From: Nannocystis pusilla
GTDB lineage: Bacteria; Myxococcota_A; Polyangia; Nannocystales; Nannocystaceae
Assembly: GCF_026626665.1 (NCBI RefSeq)
Contig: NZ_JAPNKE010000002.1
Location: 10,932,001 to 10,996,000 of the forward strand
Length of the DNA: 64,000 nucleotides
Direction of reading: 5' to 3'
A program made the translations under genes and the position numbers. The stretch's first letter is position 1, and each line of letters opens with the position of its first letter. The notes under the pieces were generated by a model. That model was not told where the DNA came from and made no database searches. It saw only the letters and a program-made list of their open reading frames with translations. This document shows positions 9,897 to 18,544 of this stretch, piece by piece.

Positions 9897-11081
9897 ATGA
9901 CTTACGCCACCCGCGTCGCGCTCCTGTCCCTCTTCGTCGCTCCGCTCGGCCTCGCTGCCTGCACCCCGAGCGACCCGGTTTCGACCGATACGGCGGGGTC
10001 CGAGGCGTCGACCGCGACGACGCTGACGGCCGGCACCACCGACACCACGAGCGACGGCGAGACGACGACCGCGACCGACACCACGCTCGGCACCAGCGAC
10101 GCGAGCACGACCACGACGACCGAGCCGACCACCGAGGCGCTGCCGACCACCGACGCGACGACGTCGACGACGACGACGACGACCGACGCGACGACGACGA
10201 CGACGACCGACACGACGACCGACACGACGACCGGCGGCAACGTCCTGTGGGACACGCCGAACCTGTGGTACTCGGTGGAGAACCACCTCATCTACATCCA
10301 GATCGATCCGGCCGACGGCTCGGTCGTCACCCTCGTCCACAACGAGCTGGTCGCCGACGAGCCGCTGATCCACGGCCAGAACGGCCTGACGATGCTCGAG
10401 GACGGCTCGCTGATCGGCTCGCGCGAGTCGGCCGAGGGCACGCAGATCTTCCACATCCCCGAGCCGCCGATCACCGAGAACACGCCGGCCCAGGCGACGC
10501 TGCTGGGGATCGTGCCCAGCGACGGCCAGGACCAGCCGATCCGCGTCGAGGCGCTCTACACCGACTGCGACGGCCGGGTCTACCTCATGGACACCGGCGA
10601 GGACGTGGGCAACAACGAGGGCAACCGCCTGCTCCGCTTCACCGGCGCGTACCTGCAGGGCGACCTGGCGTTCGAGGTGATCACCGACCTCGGCAACGCG
10701 TCGGTGGCCGACATCGACGACATGTCGCCCGGCATCGTCGACGGCGAGGTCAGCGACAGCCTCGGCTTCGCCATGGACTCGAGCAACTTGTGGCAGATCG
10801 ACTACACGACCGGCACCGGCATGCAGCTGGCGAACACCGACGGGACGTGGGGGATCCACGCGCTCGGCGGGCCGCTGTTCGACGACCAGCAGCCGCGCCT
10901 CTACATCCTCAGCTCCGGCGAGGGCGACAACGGCGCCGAGCTGATGCAGGTCGACCTCGACGACTTCTCCAATACGCGGCCGCTGGTCACCGGCCCCAAC
11001 CTCGACCTCGACAACGGCTACAACGGCTGGAGCGGCCTCGCCGGCCCGCTCACCGAGTGCATGACGACGATCCCGGGTTGA
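9897..11081 (+). CDS. Lipoprotein with Thr-rich linker and beta-propeller-like body
   Basis: ATG 9897 gives a lipoprotein signal ending in LGLAAC, then about 85 residues consisting almost wholly of Thr, Ser, Asp and Ala built from short ACG/ACC repeats, then a body of about 290 residues. The body has spaced segments such as NLWYSVENHLIYIQID, CDGRVYLMDTGEDVG and PRLYILSSGEGDNGAELMQVD, which look like blades of a beta-propeller. I do not recognise a family. Surface anchoring is supported, the function is unknown. A CTGTCC-TTCG-GGACAG hairpin begins 3 bp after the stop. Confidence 0.75.
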   Translation: MTYATRVALLSLFVAPLGLAACTPSDPVSTDTAGSEASTATTLTAGTTDTTSDGETTTATDTTLGTSDASTTTTTEPTTEALPTTDATTSTTTTTTDATTTTTTDTTTDTTTGGNVLWDTPNLWYSVENHLIYIQIDPADGSVVTLVHNELVADEPLIHGQNGLTMLEDGSLIGSRESAEGTQIFHIPEPPITENTPAQATLLGIVPSDGQDQPIRVEALYTDCDGRVYLMDTGEDVGNNEGNRLLRFTGAYLQGDLAFEVITDLGNASVADIDDMSPGIVDGEVSDSLGFAMDSSNLWQIDYTTGTGMQLANTDGTWGIHALGGPLFDDQQPRLYILSSGEGDNGAELMQVDLDDFSNTRPLVTGPNLDLDNGYNGWSGLAGPLTECMTTIPG

Positions 11082-11083
11082 GG

Positions 11084-11224
11084 CTGTCCTTCGGGACAGG
11101 CGGGAGCGGCGCCGAGGTGTCCTGGAAGACAGCTCGGAGGTCTCCGCGAGGCGCGGCGGTCCCTGCGCGGCGGACCGCCGACGGCGGGCTCGGCCGCGGC
11201 AGCGACATGTCCCCGAGGACAGGT
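11084..11224. repeat. Three palindromic elements between convergent genes; the first is terminator-like
   Basis: 11084-11099 is a perfect 6-bp stem CTGTCC/GGACAG with a TTCG tetraloop, starting 3 bp after the lipoprotein stop. 11118-11131 (TGTCC TGGA AGACA) and 11204-11224 (GACATGTCC-CCGA-GGACAGGT) are further copies. They fill the gap before the convergent HNH gene and could stabilise or terminate both transcripts. Confidence 0.65.
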
Positions 11225-11235
11225 TGCCGGCGGCC

Positions 11236-11757
11236 TCAGGCGGCGCCGAGCCAGGCGCGCCAGGCCTCGGGGACGTCGTGGATCGGGAGGCGCTGGGCCA
11301 GGGTCATCGGGGTCCACTTGGGTCGGGCCGGGCGGGTGCGCAGCGGCAAGCCGGCCTGCTCCGGGGTGCGCCCGCCCTTGCGCCGGTTGCAGGCGCCGCA
11401 GGCGGTGACGACATTGGTCCAGGTGGTCTTGCCGCCGTCGACGCGCGGGACCACGTGGTCGAGGGTGAGCTCGTGGTCGCTGTATTGGACGCCGCAATAC
11501 TGACAGCGGTGGTTGTCGCGCAGGTACACGTTCTTGCGCGAGAACCGGACCACCTGCGGGCCCGGCCGCGCGGCGTGCAGCAGCCGGACGACCGAGGGGG
11601 TGGGGTAGGCGTGGCTGACGGTCCTGACCTCGCGCTCGTAGCTGGCGATGACCTCGACCTTGTCGAGGAAGCTCAGGCACAGGGCACGCCGCCACGAGAT
11701 GACCTTGATCGGCAGAAAGCCGGGATCGAGGACCAGCGTATGCATGGGGTTGCCCAT
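11236..11757 (-). CDS. HNH endonuclease family protein
   Basis: A 173-residue protein starting at ATG 11757 (MGNPMHTLVLDPGFLPIK), with internal ATG 11745 as an alternative. The motif order is CQYCG, then LTLDHVVPRVDGGKTTWTN, then ACGACNRRKGGR. This is the HNH_5-type fold with two CxxC zinc pairs and the catalytic DH followed by N and N/H positions. The N-terminal VLDPGFLPIKVISWRRA region is typical of a widespread family of stand-alone HNH proteins in bacteria whose role is unclear. The open frame extends upstream to 12006, but that part is low-complexity and crosses a palindromic element, so I exclude it. Confidence 0.85.
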   Translation of the reverse strand: MGNPMHTLVLDPGFLPIKVISWRRALCLSFLDKVEVIASYEREVRTVSHAYPTPSVVRLLHAARPGPQVVRFSRKNVYLRDNHRCQYCGVQYSDHELTLDHVVPRVDGGKTTWTNVVTACGACNRRKGGRTPEQAGLPLRTRPARPKWTPMTLAQRLPIHDVPEAWRAWLGAA

Positions 11758-12123
11758 CCACGAGGCTAGCATGACCCGGCGTCGACGCGGCCACGGCCCC
11801 GTGACGGCTGCGACGCAGGCGCGCGTCCACGCGCGGCTGTGAGGGCGAGCGAGGGCGAGCGAGGGCCGCAAAGACCGGCGCAAAACGCCGGGCCGCGCTG
11901 CCACAAGGCCGATGGGACATGTCCACAAAGACATATGATGGGACAAATGCCGGACCGGCGGCCGCCGCGACCGCAGCGATCGGGCGGGGGACGCTCGCCC
12001 CGTCACGGGCCGGCGACCCCCGATACCGCGCGCCTCGCCTCGCTGCGGGGCCGCTGCGCAGCCGCCGCGGCGGGCCCTGCCGAAGAGTGGCGCGCCGCCA
12101 CGTCGGGGTGCTAACGGTCAGGC
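11758..12123. other. Intergenic region between HNH gene and murF
   Basis: I see no gene here. It holds one dispersed palindrome at 11914-11934 (GGGACATGTCC-ACAA-AGACAT). It must include the divergent promoters of the HNH gene and murF, but I could not identify convincing promoter boxes. Confidence 0.5.
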
Positions 12124-13524
12124 GTGCACTTCACCCCCGAGACCCTGGCCGCGACCACCGGCGGACGCCTGCTCCGCGCGGGTTCGCGGGAGATCCGCGG
12201 CGCCTTCGTCGACAGCCGCGACCCCGTGCCCGGCGGCCTGTTCGTGCCGATCGTCGCCGCCCGCGACGGCCACGCGTTCATCCCCGACGCGATCCGGGCC
12301 GGCGCCGCGGCGGTCCTGCAGGCCCCGGGGCACCCGCTGCCCGACGAGCCGACGGTCACCGTGATCGAGGTCGCCGACACGTTCGCGGCCCTGACGGTCC
12401 TCGGCCGCGCCGCCCGCGAGCGCTGCGGCGGCCCGGTGGTGGCGATCTCCGGCAGCAACGGCAAGACGACCACGCGCGCGCTGGTCGAGGCGGTCCTGCG
12501 CAGCCGTCACGGCCGCGTCCTGGCCACCCGCGGCAACCTCAACAACCACCTCGGGGTGCCGCTGTCGCTGCTGAACGGGCCCGATCATCCGGAGGCGATC
12601 GTGCTCGAGCTGGGGATGAGCGCGCCCGGCGAGAACGAGCGCCTGGCCGCGGTGGTGCGCCCCGACGTCGCGGTGATCACGAGCGTCGCGCTCGAGCACC
12701 TCGAGTTCATGGGCAGCCTCGAGGCGATCGCCGCCGCCGAGGCCGAGCCGCTGCGCCACGTGCGGGCCGGCGGGGTCGCGGTGGTGCCCGACGACGAGCC
12801 GCTGCTGCCGCCGCACTTCCCGCCTGGCCTCTCGATCCTGCGCTTCGGGGAAGGTCCGGACGCGGCCGTGCGCATCCTCGGGGTCGAGCTCGACGAGCGG
12901 ACCCACGCGACCTTGCAGCTGCATACCCCGCGGCGGCAGCGAGGAGATCCGCCTGAGCCTGCGGGTGTTCGGGGCCCACAACGCCCGCAACGCGGCGGCC
13001 GCCCTGGCGGTCGGGCTGCACCTGGGCTGTCCGGTCGGGCCGATGATCGAGGCGCTCGAGGGGGTCCAGCCGGTCGGCGATCGCGGCCGGGTGCTCCGCT
13101 TCGACGACCACCACCTGCTCATCGCCGACAACTACAACGCCAACCCCGGCTCGGTCACGGCGGCGCTGCACAGCCTGGCCGCGCTGCGCCCGTCACGGCC
13201 GGGTCCGCTGGCCGCGGTGATCGGCGACATGCTCGAGCTGGGCGAGCGCAGCCCGAGCTGCACGCCGAGGTCGGCCGGCTGGCGGCCGCGCTGAAGCTCG
13301 ACGCCCTGTTCACCTTCGGCACCCTGTCGCAGGCCGCCGCCGACGCGGCCAAGGCCGGCGGGATCGCGTCGTGGCACGCCGGGCTTTGCGTGTCCGACCT
13401 CGTCGCCGCCGTCCGGGCCGCCTTCGCCGAACGGCCGGGCGCCCTCCTCGTCAAGGGCAGCCGCGGCATGCGATTGGAGCGGGTCGTCGAGGCCCTGCTG
13501 CAGGCGCCGCCCAAGGCCGTGTAG
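12124..13524 (+). CDS. murF: UDP-N-acetylmuramoyl-tripeptide--D-alanyl-D-alanine ligase (two frameshifts)
   Basis: Cytoplasmic ATP-dependent Mur ligase that adds D-Ala-D-Ala to the peptidoglycan precursor. It starts at GTG 12124. The N-terminal domain has VDSRDPVPGGLFVP, the central domain has the P-loop VAISGSNGKTTTRALV, then NLNNHLGVPL, ELGMSAPGE and TSVALEHLEFMGS. Near 12930 the frame shifts and continues with FGAHNARNAAAALAVGL and LLIADNYNANPGSVTAAL. Near 13250 it shifts again to the C-terminal domain ending in LLVKGSRGMRLERVVEALL. All three domains are present, so this is an intact MurF split by probable base-calling errors. It lies alone here, far from murE (50.4 kb) and rsmH-ftsI (24.7 kb), unlike the usual dcw cluster. 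Confidence 0.9.
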   Translation: MHFTPETLAATTGGRLLRAGSREIRGAFVDSRDPVPGGLFVPIVAARDGHAFIPDAIRAGAAAVLQAPGHPLPDEPTVTVIEVADTFAALTVLGRAARERCGGPVVAISGSNGKTTTRALVEAVLRSRHGRVLATRGNLNNHLGVPLSLLNGPDHPEAIVLELGMSAPGENERLAAVVRPDVAVITSVALEHLEFMGSLEAIAAAEAEPLRHVRAGGVAVVPDDEPLLPPHFPPGLSILRFGEGPDAAVRILGVELDERTHATLQLHTPRRQRGDPPEPAGVRGPQRPQRGGRPGGRAAPGLSGRADDRGARGGPAGRRSRPGAPLRRPPPAHRRQLQRQPRLGHGGAAQPGRAAPVTAGSAGRGDRRHARAGRAQPELHAEVGRLAAALKLDALFTFGTLSQAAADAAKAGGIASWHAGLCVSDLVAAVRAAFAERPGALLVKGSRGMRLERVVEALLQAPPKAV

Positions 13525-13533
13525 ACTGTGGCG

Positions 13534-14520
13534 ATGCTCGTCGCGCTCGCCGTCGTGTCGCTCGCCCTCGCCCCGCCCGCCGGTCTGCGCAGCTATGACG
13601 GGCCCGAGGCGGTGATGGTGGATGGCGCTTCGGACATGTCCGATGGGACCTTGCCCGAGGGTCATGTCACGCTGATCCACCACGCGGTCGCCGGCGACGT
13701 CGCGGCCACGGCCGAGGCGCCGGCCCCCGCGCCGGCGGTCGACGACATGCCGCGCTACTACCCGGCGCCGCTGACCGACGCGCAGTGGCAGCGGCTGGGC
13801 GGGCGGCGGGTGCTGGTGATCCTCGGCACCGCCGGGCGCGAGTGCGTGACCTTCACCCGGGCCGACAAGTCGGCGGTCTACTACGTGCACCCGAAGAACG
13901 GCGCGCAGCAGGCCCCGCTGGCGGCCGTCACCGCGGTGCACGAGAACTCGTGGGAGTGCGTCGAGGGCCGCGAGTCGACCCCGTCGGAGTGGGCCCGCGT
14001 CGGCGCCGGCGTCGGCATCGGCTTCTCCGCGGTCGGCATGTTGATGGGCGTGCTGTACGACGCCGGCCGCGCCGGCAAGACCGACCCGAGCGACTACGGC
14101 ATGAAGCACTTCATGTACGCCGGCCTCGGCCTGACGACGACGCTGCTCGGCACGCCGATCGTCGCCATCGGCGGCGCGAGCACCAGCCGGGACCTGCGCG
14201 TGCGCGGCAAGATCTGGGCGCGCGGCCTCGGCTACGCCCTCTACGCCGGCGCGGCGGTGTTCAGCATGCTGTGGCTGATCGGCCAGTACGGCGACAAGGA
14301 GCCCCTGCGCTTCGTCGGCGTTACCAGCCTGGCGGGCGGCCTCGGGCTGGCCGGCTCGGCGTTCATGGCCGTCGACGCCCTGTCGTCGCGCGCCGAGCTC
14401 AAGACGCTCGAGCGCCAGGACACCGGGCAGGGGCGCAAGACGGCTCGCCGCGGCCAGCTGCACTTGGGGGCAGGTCCTTCGGGACAGGGCTTCGGGGTCG
14501 CCCTCGGCGGGAGGTTCTGA
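13534..14520 (+). CDS. Exported or membrane protein of unknown function
   Basis: A 328-residue protein (ATG 13534; GTG 13528 is also possible) with an N-terminal signal segment (VALAVVSLALAPPAGL), a region of about 100 residues, then four hydrophobic segments around VGAGVGIGFSAVGMLMG, LGLTTTLLGTPIVAIGG, YALYAGAAVFSMLWLIG and the next one near FVGVTSLAGGLGLAG. I do not recognise a family. A dispersed palindrome at 13631-13668 is translated in frame (DMSDGTLPEGHV) just after the signal segment, and another contributes GPSGQG near the C-terminus. The stop at 14520 abuts the GTG of egtB. Confidence 0.7.
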   Translation: MLVALAVVSLALAPPAGLRSYDGPEAVMVDGASDMSDGTLPEGHVTLIHHAVAGDVAATAEAPAPAPAVDDMPRYYPAPLTDAQWQRLGGRRVLVILGTAGRECVTFTRADKSAVYYVHPKNGAQQAPLAAVTAVHENSWECVEGRESTPSEWARVGAGVGIGFSAVGMLMGVLYDAGRAGKTDPSDYGMKHFMYAGLGLTTTLLGTPIVAIGGASTSRDLRVRGKIWARGLGYALYAGAAVFSMLWLIGQYGDKEPLRFVGVTSLAGGLGLAGSAFMAVDALSSRAELKTLERQDTGQGRKTARRGQLHLGAGPSGQGFGVALGGRF

Positions 14521-15758
14521 GTGCGCGCCGACTACGCCCGCGTGCGCGCGGCCACGGAGGCGCTGGTCGCCGGGCTGCCCGCCGAGGACCTGGTGGTCCA
14601 GAGCATGCCGGACGCGAGCCCGGCCAAGTGGCACCTCGCGCACACGACGTGGTTCTTCGAGACCTTCGTGCTCGGCCCGGCGCGCGCCGACTACCGGCCG
14701 TTTCACCCCGAGTTCGAGGTCCTCTTCAACTCCTATTACGAGGCCGTCGGGCCGCAGTTCAGCCGGCCGCGCCGCGGGCTGTTGTCGCGGCCGACCGGCG
14801 CCGAGGTGCTGCAGTACCGGGCCCACGTCGACGCGGCGATGCACGAGCTGCTGGCGCAGGGCGGGCCGCCGTGGCTGGCCGAGCGGGTCCGCCTCGGGCT
14901 CGAGCACGAGCAGCAGCACCAGGAGCTGATCCTGATGGACCTGCTGCACCTGTTCGCCCAGAACCCGCTGCGCCCGGCGCTGCGGGCGGACGCGGCGCCG
15001 CCGTCGTCCCACCCGGCGCCGCCGCTGCGCTGGTGCCCGGGACCGGCCGGGGTCGGCGAGGTCGGCCACGCCGGCGACGGCTTCCACTTCGACAACGAGG
15101 GCCCGCGCCACAGGGCGCTGCGGCAGCCTTATGTTCTTGCGTCGCGCTGCGTGACGAACGCGGAGTATGCGGAGTTCGTGGCCGACGGCGGCTACCGCCG
15201 CAGCGCGCTGTGGCTGTCCGACGGCTGGGCGCAGGTCCAGGCCGAGAGCTGGACGGCGCCGCTGTACTGGTACATGTCCGAAGGGACATGGTGGCAGATG
15301 ACCCTCGGCGGGCCGCGCCCGCTCGACCCGCACGCGCCGGTGGTCCACGTGTCGCACTACGAGGCCGACGCGTTCGCCCGTTGGGCCGGGGCCCGCTTGC
15401 CGACCGAGTTCGAGTGGGAGGCGCTGGCCGAGCGCGCACCCGTCAGCGGCAACTTCGTCGAGTCGGGCCGCCTCCACCCGACCGCCGCGGAGCCGCCGCC
15501 ACGCGGCGAAAACCTGCCCGCGCAGCTGTTCGGCGACGTGTGGGAGTGGACGGCCAGCGCCTACCTGCCGTACCCCGGCTATCGCCCGCCGGAGGGCGCG
15601 CTCGGCGAATACAACGGGAAGTTCATGTCGAACCAAATGGTGCTCCGCGGCGGTTCGTGCGCTTCCCCGCGGGATCATTTGCGTGCCAGTTACCGCAATT
15701 CTTTCCGCCCCGGGCACGGTGGCCGTTCACGGGGATCCGTCTCACCAAGGATGCATGA
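14521..15758 (+). CDS. egtB: Ergothioneine biosynthesis sulfoxide synthase EgtB (one frameshift)
   Basis: Non-heme iron enzyme that joins hercynine and a thiol (gamma-glutamylcysteine or cysteine) oxidatively in ergothioneine biosynthesis. The N-terminal DinB-like domain has the iron-ligand histidines in KWHLAHTTWFFETF and EHEQQHQELILMDLLH. The C-terminal FGE/C-type-lectin-like domain has WAGARLPTEFEWEALAE and GDVWEWTASAYLPYPGY. Near 15698 one base seems missing: the conserved end NFFPPRARWPF followed by TGIRLTKDA appears in the next frame, and its stop at 15756-15758 overlaps the EgtD start. A palindrome (CATGTCC-GAAG-GGACATG, 15273-15290) lies in frame, giving YMSEGTWW. Start GTG 14521 directly follows the previous stop. 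Confidence 0.92.
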
Positions 15759-16723
15759 TGCGACCGGTCCAACTACGCACGCTCGATGAGGCGACGCAGG
15801 CGCCGACCGACGGGTTCCTCGCCGATGTGATCGAGGGCCTGTCGCGCCCGGCCAAGCGCCTGCCGTCCAAGTACTTCTACGACGCCCGCGGCTCGCGCCT
15901 GTTCGAGGCGATCTGCGAGACCCCGGAGTATTACCTGACCCGCGCCGAGATCGAGATCCTCGGCGACCACGCGATGGAGATGGCCGCCGCCGTCGGCCCG
16001 CGCCGCATCATCGTCGAGTACGGCAGCGGCGAGAGCATCAAGACCCGCCTGCTGCTCGACCACCTCGACGCCACCGCCTACGTGCCGGTCGACGTGTCGC
16101 GCGAGCCGCTGCTGGCCGCCAGCGCGGCGATCCAGACCGAGTACCCGAGGCTCAAGGTGCTGCCGCTGCACGCCGACTTCACGCGCCCGTTCAACCTGCC
16201 GGTCGGCGCGCTCGGCCGCAGCCTGGTGTACTTCCCCGGCTCGACCATCGGCAACTTCGACCCGGCCGAGGCCACCGCGCTGCTGCGGAACATCGCCCGC
16301 GCGCCCGGCTGCGAGGGCGCGCTCGTCGGCATCGACCTCGTCAAGTCGAAGCGCGTGCTCGAGGCCGCCTACAACGACAGCGACCTGGTGACCGCGGCGT
16401 TCAACCTGAACCTGCTCCACCGCATCAACAGCGAGCTCGGCGGCGAGTTCCAGCCCGGCCGCTTCTCCCACCGCGCCGTCTTCAACGAGGCGGCGGGCCG
16501 CATCGAGATGTACCTGGTCAGCAAGATCGACCAGGTCGTCGGCGTCGGCGGCCGCAGCTTCAGCTTCCGCGCCCGCGAGGCGATCTTGACCGAGCTGTCG
16601 CACAAGTACACGCTGGATGGCTTTTCGGACATGTCCTCCAGCGCAGGTATGACGCTGACCCAGGCGTGGACCGACGACGCCGCCCGCTTCGCGGTGGTCC
16701 ACCTGGTCCGCCGCGCGGCCTGA
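15755..16723 (+). CDS. egtD: L-histidine N(alpha)-methyltransferase EgtD
   Basis: SAM-dependent trimethylation of histidine to hercynine, the first step of ergothioneine biosynthesis. 322 residues from ATG 15755, overlapping the egtB stop in ATGA; the next codon is also ATG. Features are LPSKYFYDARGSRLFEAIC, TPEYYLTRAE, VEYGSGESIKTRLLL (SAM site), FFPGSTIGN-like VYFPGSTIGNFDP, and LVGIDLVKSKRVLEAAYND, all typical of the Methyltransf_33 family. With egtB it forms a two-gene, translationally coupled operon. A palindrome half at 16626-16640 reads in frame as FSDMSSSAG near the C-terminus. Confidence 0.95.
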   Translation: MMRPVQLRTLDEATQAPTDGFLADVIEGLSRPAKRLPSKYFYDARGSRLFEAICETPEYYLTRAEIEILGDHAMEMAAAVGPRRIIVEYGSGESIKTRLLLDHLDATAYVPVDVSREPLLAASAAIQTEYPRLKVLPLHADFTRPFNLPVGALGRSLVYFPGSTIGNFDPAEATALLRNIARAPGCEGALVGIDLVKSKRVLEAAYNDSDLVTAAFNLNLLHRINSELGGEFQPGRFSHRAVFNEAAGRIEMYLVSKIDQVVGVGGRSFSFRAREAILTELSHKYTLDGFSDMSSSAGMTLTQAWTDDAARFAVVHLVRRAA

Positions 16724-16930
16724 GGTCTGCGAGCCTCGCGGACCCGCGGGCCGCGGACCTACGCGGCTCGCTCGGGGCCCCCCGCGAGCCGGCACGGCGT
16801 TCCTCCGCGGCGCCCCGCAAAGGTCCGCAACCTGTGAATCGGCGCCGACCCGAGAACTGCAGGTCGCCGCGCGTCTGCGCGACGCAGCGTCCGTCTTGAG
16901 CGCGTCGCAACGCGGTCGTACCGTCGCGGC

Positions 16931-17974
16931 ATGCTCCGCGCCGCGACCCTCGTCACGCTCGCCTCGCTCGCGCTGTCCGCCTGCTCCGACGACGGCAGCG
17001 GCCGCGCCTCGGCCACCGCCGCGATCGTCTCGGGCGTGGGCACGCTGCCGCCGACCACCGAGGACGCGACTTCCGCGGGGACGCCGACGTCGACCGGCGA
17101 AACCACCGGCACGACCGCAGGCACCACCGACGACGACGGCAGCAGCGCGCCCGACCCGACCGGCAACGGCGGGCCGAAGTTCGACATCGGCAAGACGCCC
17201 GACGCCGGACCGCCGCCGGAGCCGAAGGCGTGCCTCAAGGTCGACCTGCTGTTCGTGGTCGACAACTCGTCGAGCATGAAGGACGAGCAGGACAACCTGG
17301 TGGCGAGCTTCCCGGGCTTCGTGCAGGAGATCCAGCAGCAGCTGGTGGACGCGGAGAGCCTGCACATCGGGGTGGTGTCGACCGACAAGTACGAGGGCAA
17401 CGAGAACCCGTGCGACGGCGTGCTCGGCGGGCTCGTCACCCAGACCGACGGCAGCAACTCGAGCAACCAGTACTGCGGGCCGTTCGTCAGCGGCAAGCGC
17501 TACATGACCGAGCAGGACGACCTGGCGACCCGGTTCGCCTGCGCGGCCCAGGTCGGCACCTCGGGCGACAGCAACGAGAAGCCGCTGCAGGCGGCCCTGC
17601 GCGCGCTCGGGCCCGACCTGGCCCAGCCGGGCCAGTGCAACGAGGGCTTCGTCCGCGAGGACGCGCTGCTGGTCCTCGTCGTCATCACCGACGAGGAGGA
17701 GGACGGCTCGTCCGGCGACCCACCCGACTGGTTCAACGAGCTGGTGGCGCTCAAGGGCGGGATCGAGACCAACATCGTCACCCTCGCGCTGATCGGCCCC
17801 GAGAACCCCGAGTGCGCGAGCGCGGCCGAGATCGCCCACCGCATCATCGACTTCGCCGAGATGTTCACATACGGCAGCATCGGCCAGATCTGCGCCGCCT
17901 CGTTCCAGCCGTTCTTCCACGACGCGATCGCGGTGATCGACCAGGCCTGCGAGAACTTCGTGCCGCCGGGCTGA
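16931..17974 (+). CDS. Lipoprotein with von Willebrand factor A domain
   Basis: 347 residues: signal and lipobox LALSAC, a Thr/Ser/Gly linker to about residue 95, then a VWA-like domain. The MIDAS motif DxSxS is present in LLFVVDNSSSMKDEQ, and VLVVITDEEEDGSSGDPP supplies a further acidic metal-site region. Six cysteines are scattered through the domain, probably as disulfides. This class of secreted VWA lipoprotein is frequent in Myxococcota; ligands are unknown. A palindromic hairpin follows 15 bp after the stop. Confidence 0.82.
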   Translation: MLRAATLVTLASLALSACSDDGSGRASATAAIVSGVGTLPPTTEDATSAGTPTSTGETTGTTAGTTDDDGSSAPDPTGNGGPKFDIGKTPDAGPPPEPKACLKVDLLFVVDNSSSMKDEQDNLVASFPGFVQEIQQQLVDAESLHIGVVSTDKYEGNENPCDGVLGGLVTQTDGSNSSNQYCGPFVSGKRYMTEQDDLATRFACAAQVGTSGDSNEKPLQAALRALGPDLAQPGQCNEGFVREDALLVLVVITDEEEDGSSGDPPDWFNELVALKGGIETNIVTLALIGPENPECASAAEIAHRIIDFAEMFTYGSIGQICAASFQPFFHDAIAVIDQACENFVPPG

Positions 17975-17989
17975 GGCGCCCTCGCCGCG

Positions 17990-18007
17990 CCTGTACGGAA
18001 GGACAGG
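17990..18007. repeat. Palindromic element 3' of the VWA gene
   Basis: CCTGTACGGAAGGACAGG, an imperfect copy of the dispersed element, 15 bp after the VWA lipoprotein stop. It is possibly a terminator hairpin but has no following T run. Confidence 0.5.
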
Positions 18008-18083
18008 TCGGTCAGCTCACGCAGCATGGGTCGAGCCCGGCGCGCGCGAGCGGCTAATCTTGAAGCTCGCTCGCGCTGCGGGC

Positions 18084-18124
18084 CCGGACGAGGTGCGCCG
18101 TACCCGGTGAGGACAAGACGACGC
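18084..18124 (+). ncRNA. Guanidine-III riboswitch (ykkC-III)
   Basis: The 41-nt stretch begins CCGGACGAGGTGCGCCGTAC, continues with CCGGTGAGGACAAGACGACGC, and is nearly identical to the ykkC-III / guanidine-III riboswitch pseudoknot as I remember it from actinobacteria. Its 3' end runs into GGGAAGGAA, the likely ribosome-binding site, 19 nt before the ATG at 18143. Guanidinium binding is therefore expected to free the ribosome-binding site and switch on the exporter translationally. The downstream gene being a SugE/Gdx transporter independently supports the call. Confidence 0.93.
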
Positions 18125-18142
18125 GGGAAGGAACGCGTCATC

Positions 18143-18481
18143 ATGTCCACCGCGTGGGTGTATCTCTTCGTCGCCGGCCTGCTCGAGGTCGGCTGGGCCC
18201 TCGGCCTCAAATGGAGCGACGGCTTCGATGTCCGGAGCAAGCCGGTCGCCACCGTCCTCACCGTCATCGCCCTGCTCGCCAGCTTCGCCCTGCTGGCCCA
18301 GGCCAGCAAGTCGCTGCCGATCGGCACCGCCTACGCGGTGTGGACGGGCATCGGCGCCGCCGGCGCGGCCGTCGGCGGGATGCTCCTGCTGGGCGAGCCG
18401 GTCGCGCCGCTGCGGGTGCTGTTCCTGACGATGCTGGTGGTCGCCATCGTCGGCCTCAAGTTCAGCGCTGGCGACGCTTGA
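18143..18481 (+). CDS. gdx: Guanidinium exporter Gdx (SugE-type SMR family)
   Basis: 112 residues with four membrane helices, the size of small multidrug resistance proteins. The N-terminal helix contains LFVAGLLEVGWALGLKWSDGF, in which the conserved Glu of the SMR active site and the GLKxS/DG signature of the SugE/Gdx branch are visible. Dimeric Gdx exports guanidinium in exchange for protons. The guanidine-III riboswitch just upstream makes the guanidine assignment much stronger than sequence family alone. A strong terminator-like hairpin begins right after the stop codon. Confidence 0.93.
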   Translation: MSTAWVYLFVAGLLEVGWALGLKWSDGFDVRSKPVATVLTVIALLASFALLAQASKSLPIGTAYAVWTGIGAAGAAVGGMLLLGEPVAPLRVLFLTMLVVAIVGLKFSAGDA

Positions 18482-18510
18482 GGGACATGCCCGTCGGGGC
18501 ATGTCCCTTT
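18482..18510. terminator. Terminator-like hairpin after gdx, formed by a dispersed palindrome
   Basis: Perfect 11-bp stem GGGACATGCCC / GGGCATGTCCC with a GTCG loop, followed by TTT, starting one base after the gdx stop. It is both a copy of the palindromic family and a plausible intrinsic terminator. A second copy (GGGGCATGCCCC with a following GGGTCATGTC) at 18524-18547 precedes the convergent cytochrome gene. Confidence 0.7.
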
Positions 18511-18544
18511 AAACATGGCAAAGGGGCATGCCCCTCGGGTCATG

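Noticed and set aside
9902..10291. Minus-strand frame encoding a Val/Ser-rich hydrophobic protein
   Set aside because: It is the reverse reading of the ACG/ACC-rich Thr linker of the lipoprotein at 9897; the hydrophobicity is an artefact.
11758..12006. N-terminal extension of the HNH protein
   Set aside because: It is low-complexity, includes a palindromic element, and the conserved domain starts at MGNPMHTLVLD.
13132..15717. 861-codon minus-strand open frame opposite egtB
   Set aside because: No recognisable domains, while egtB and the preceding gene are well supported on the plus strand.
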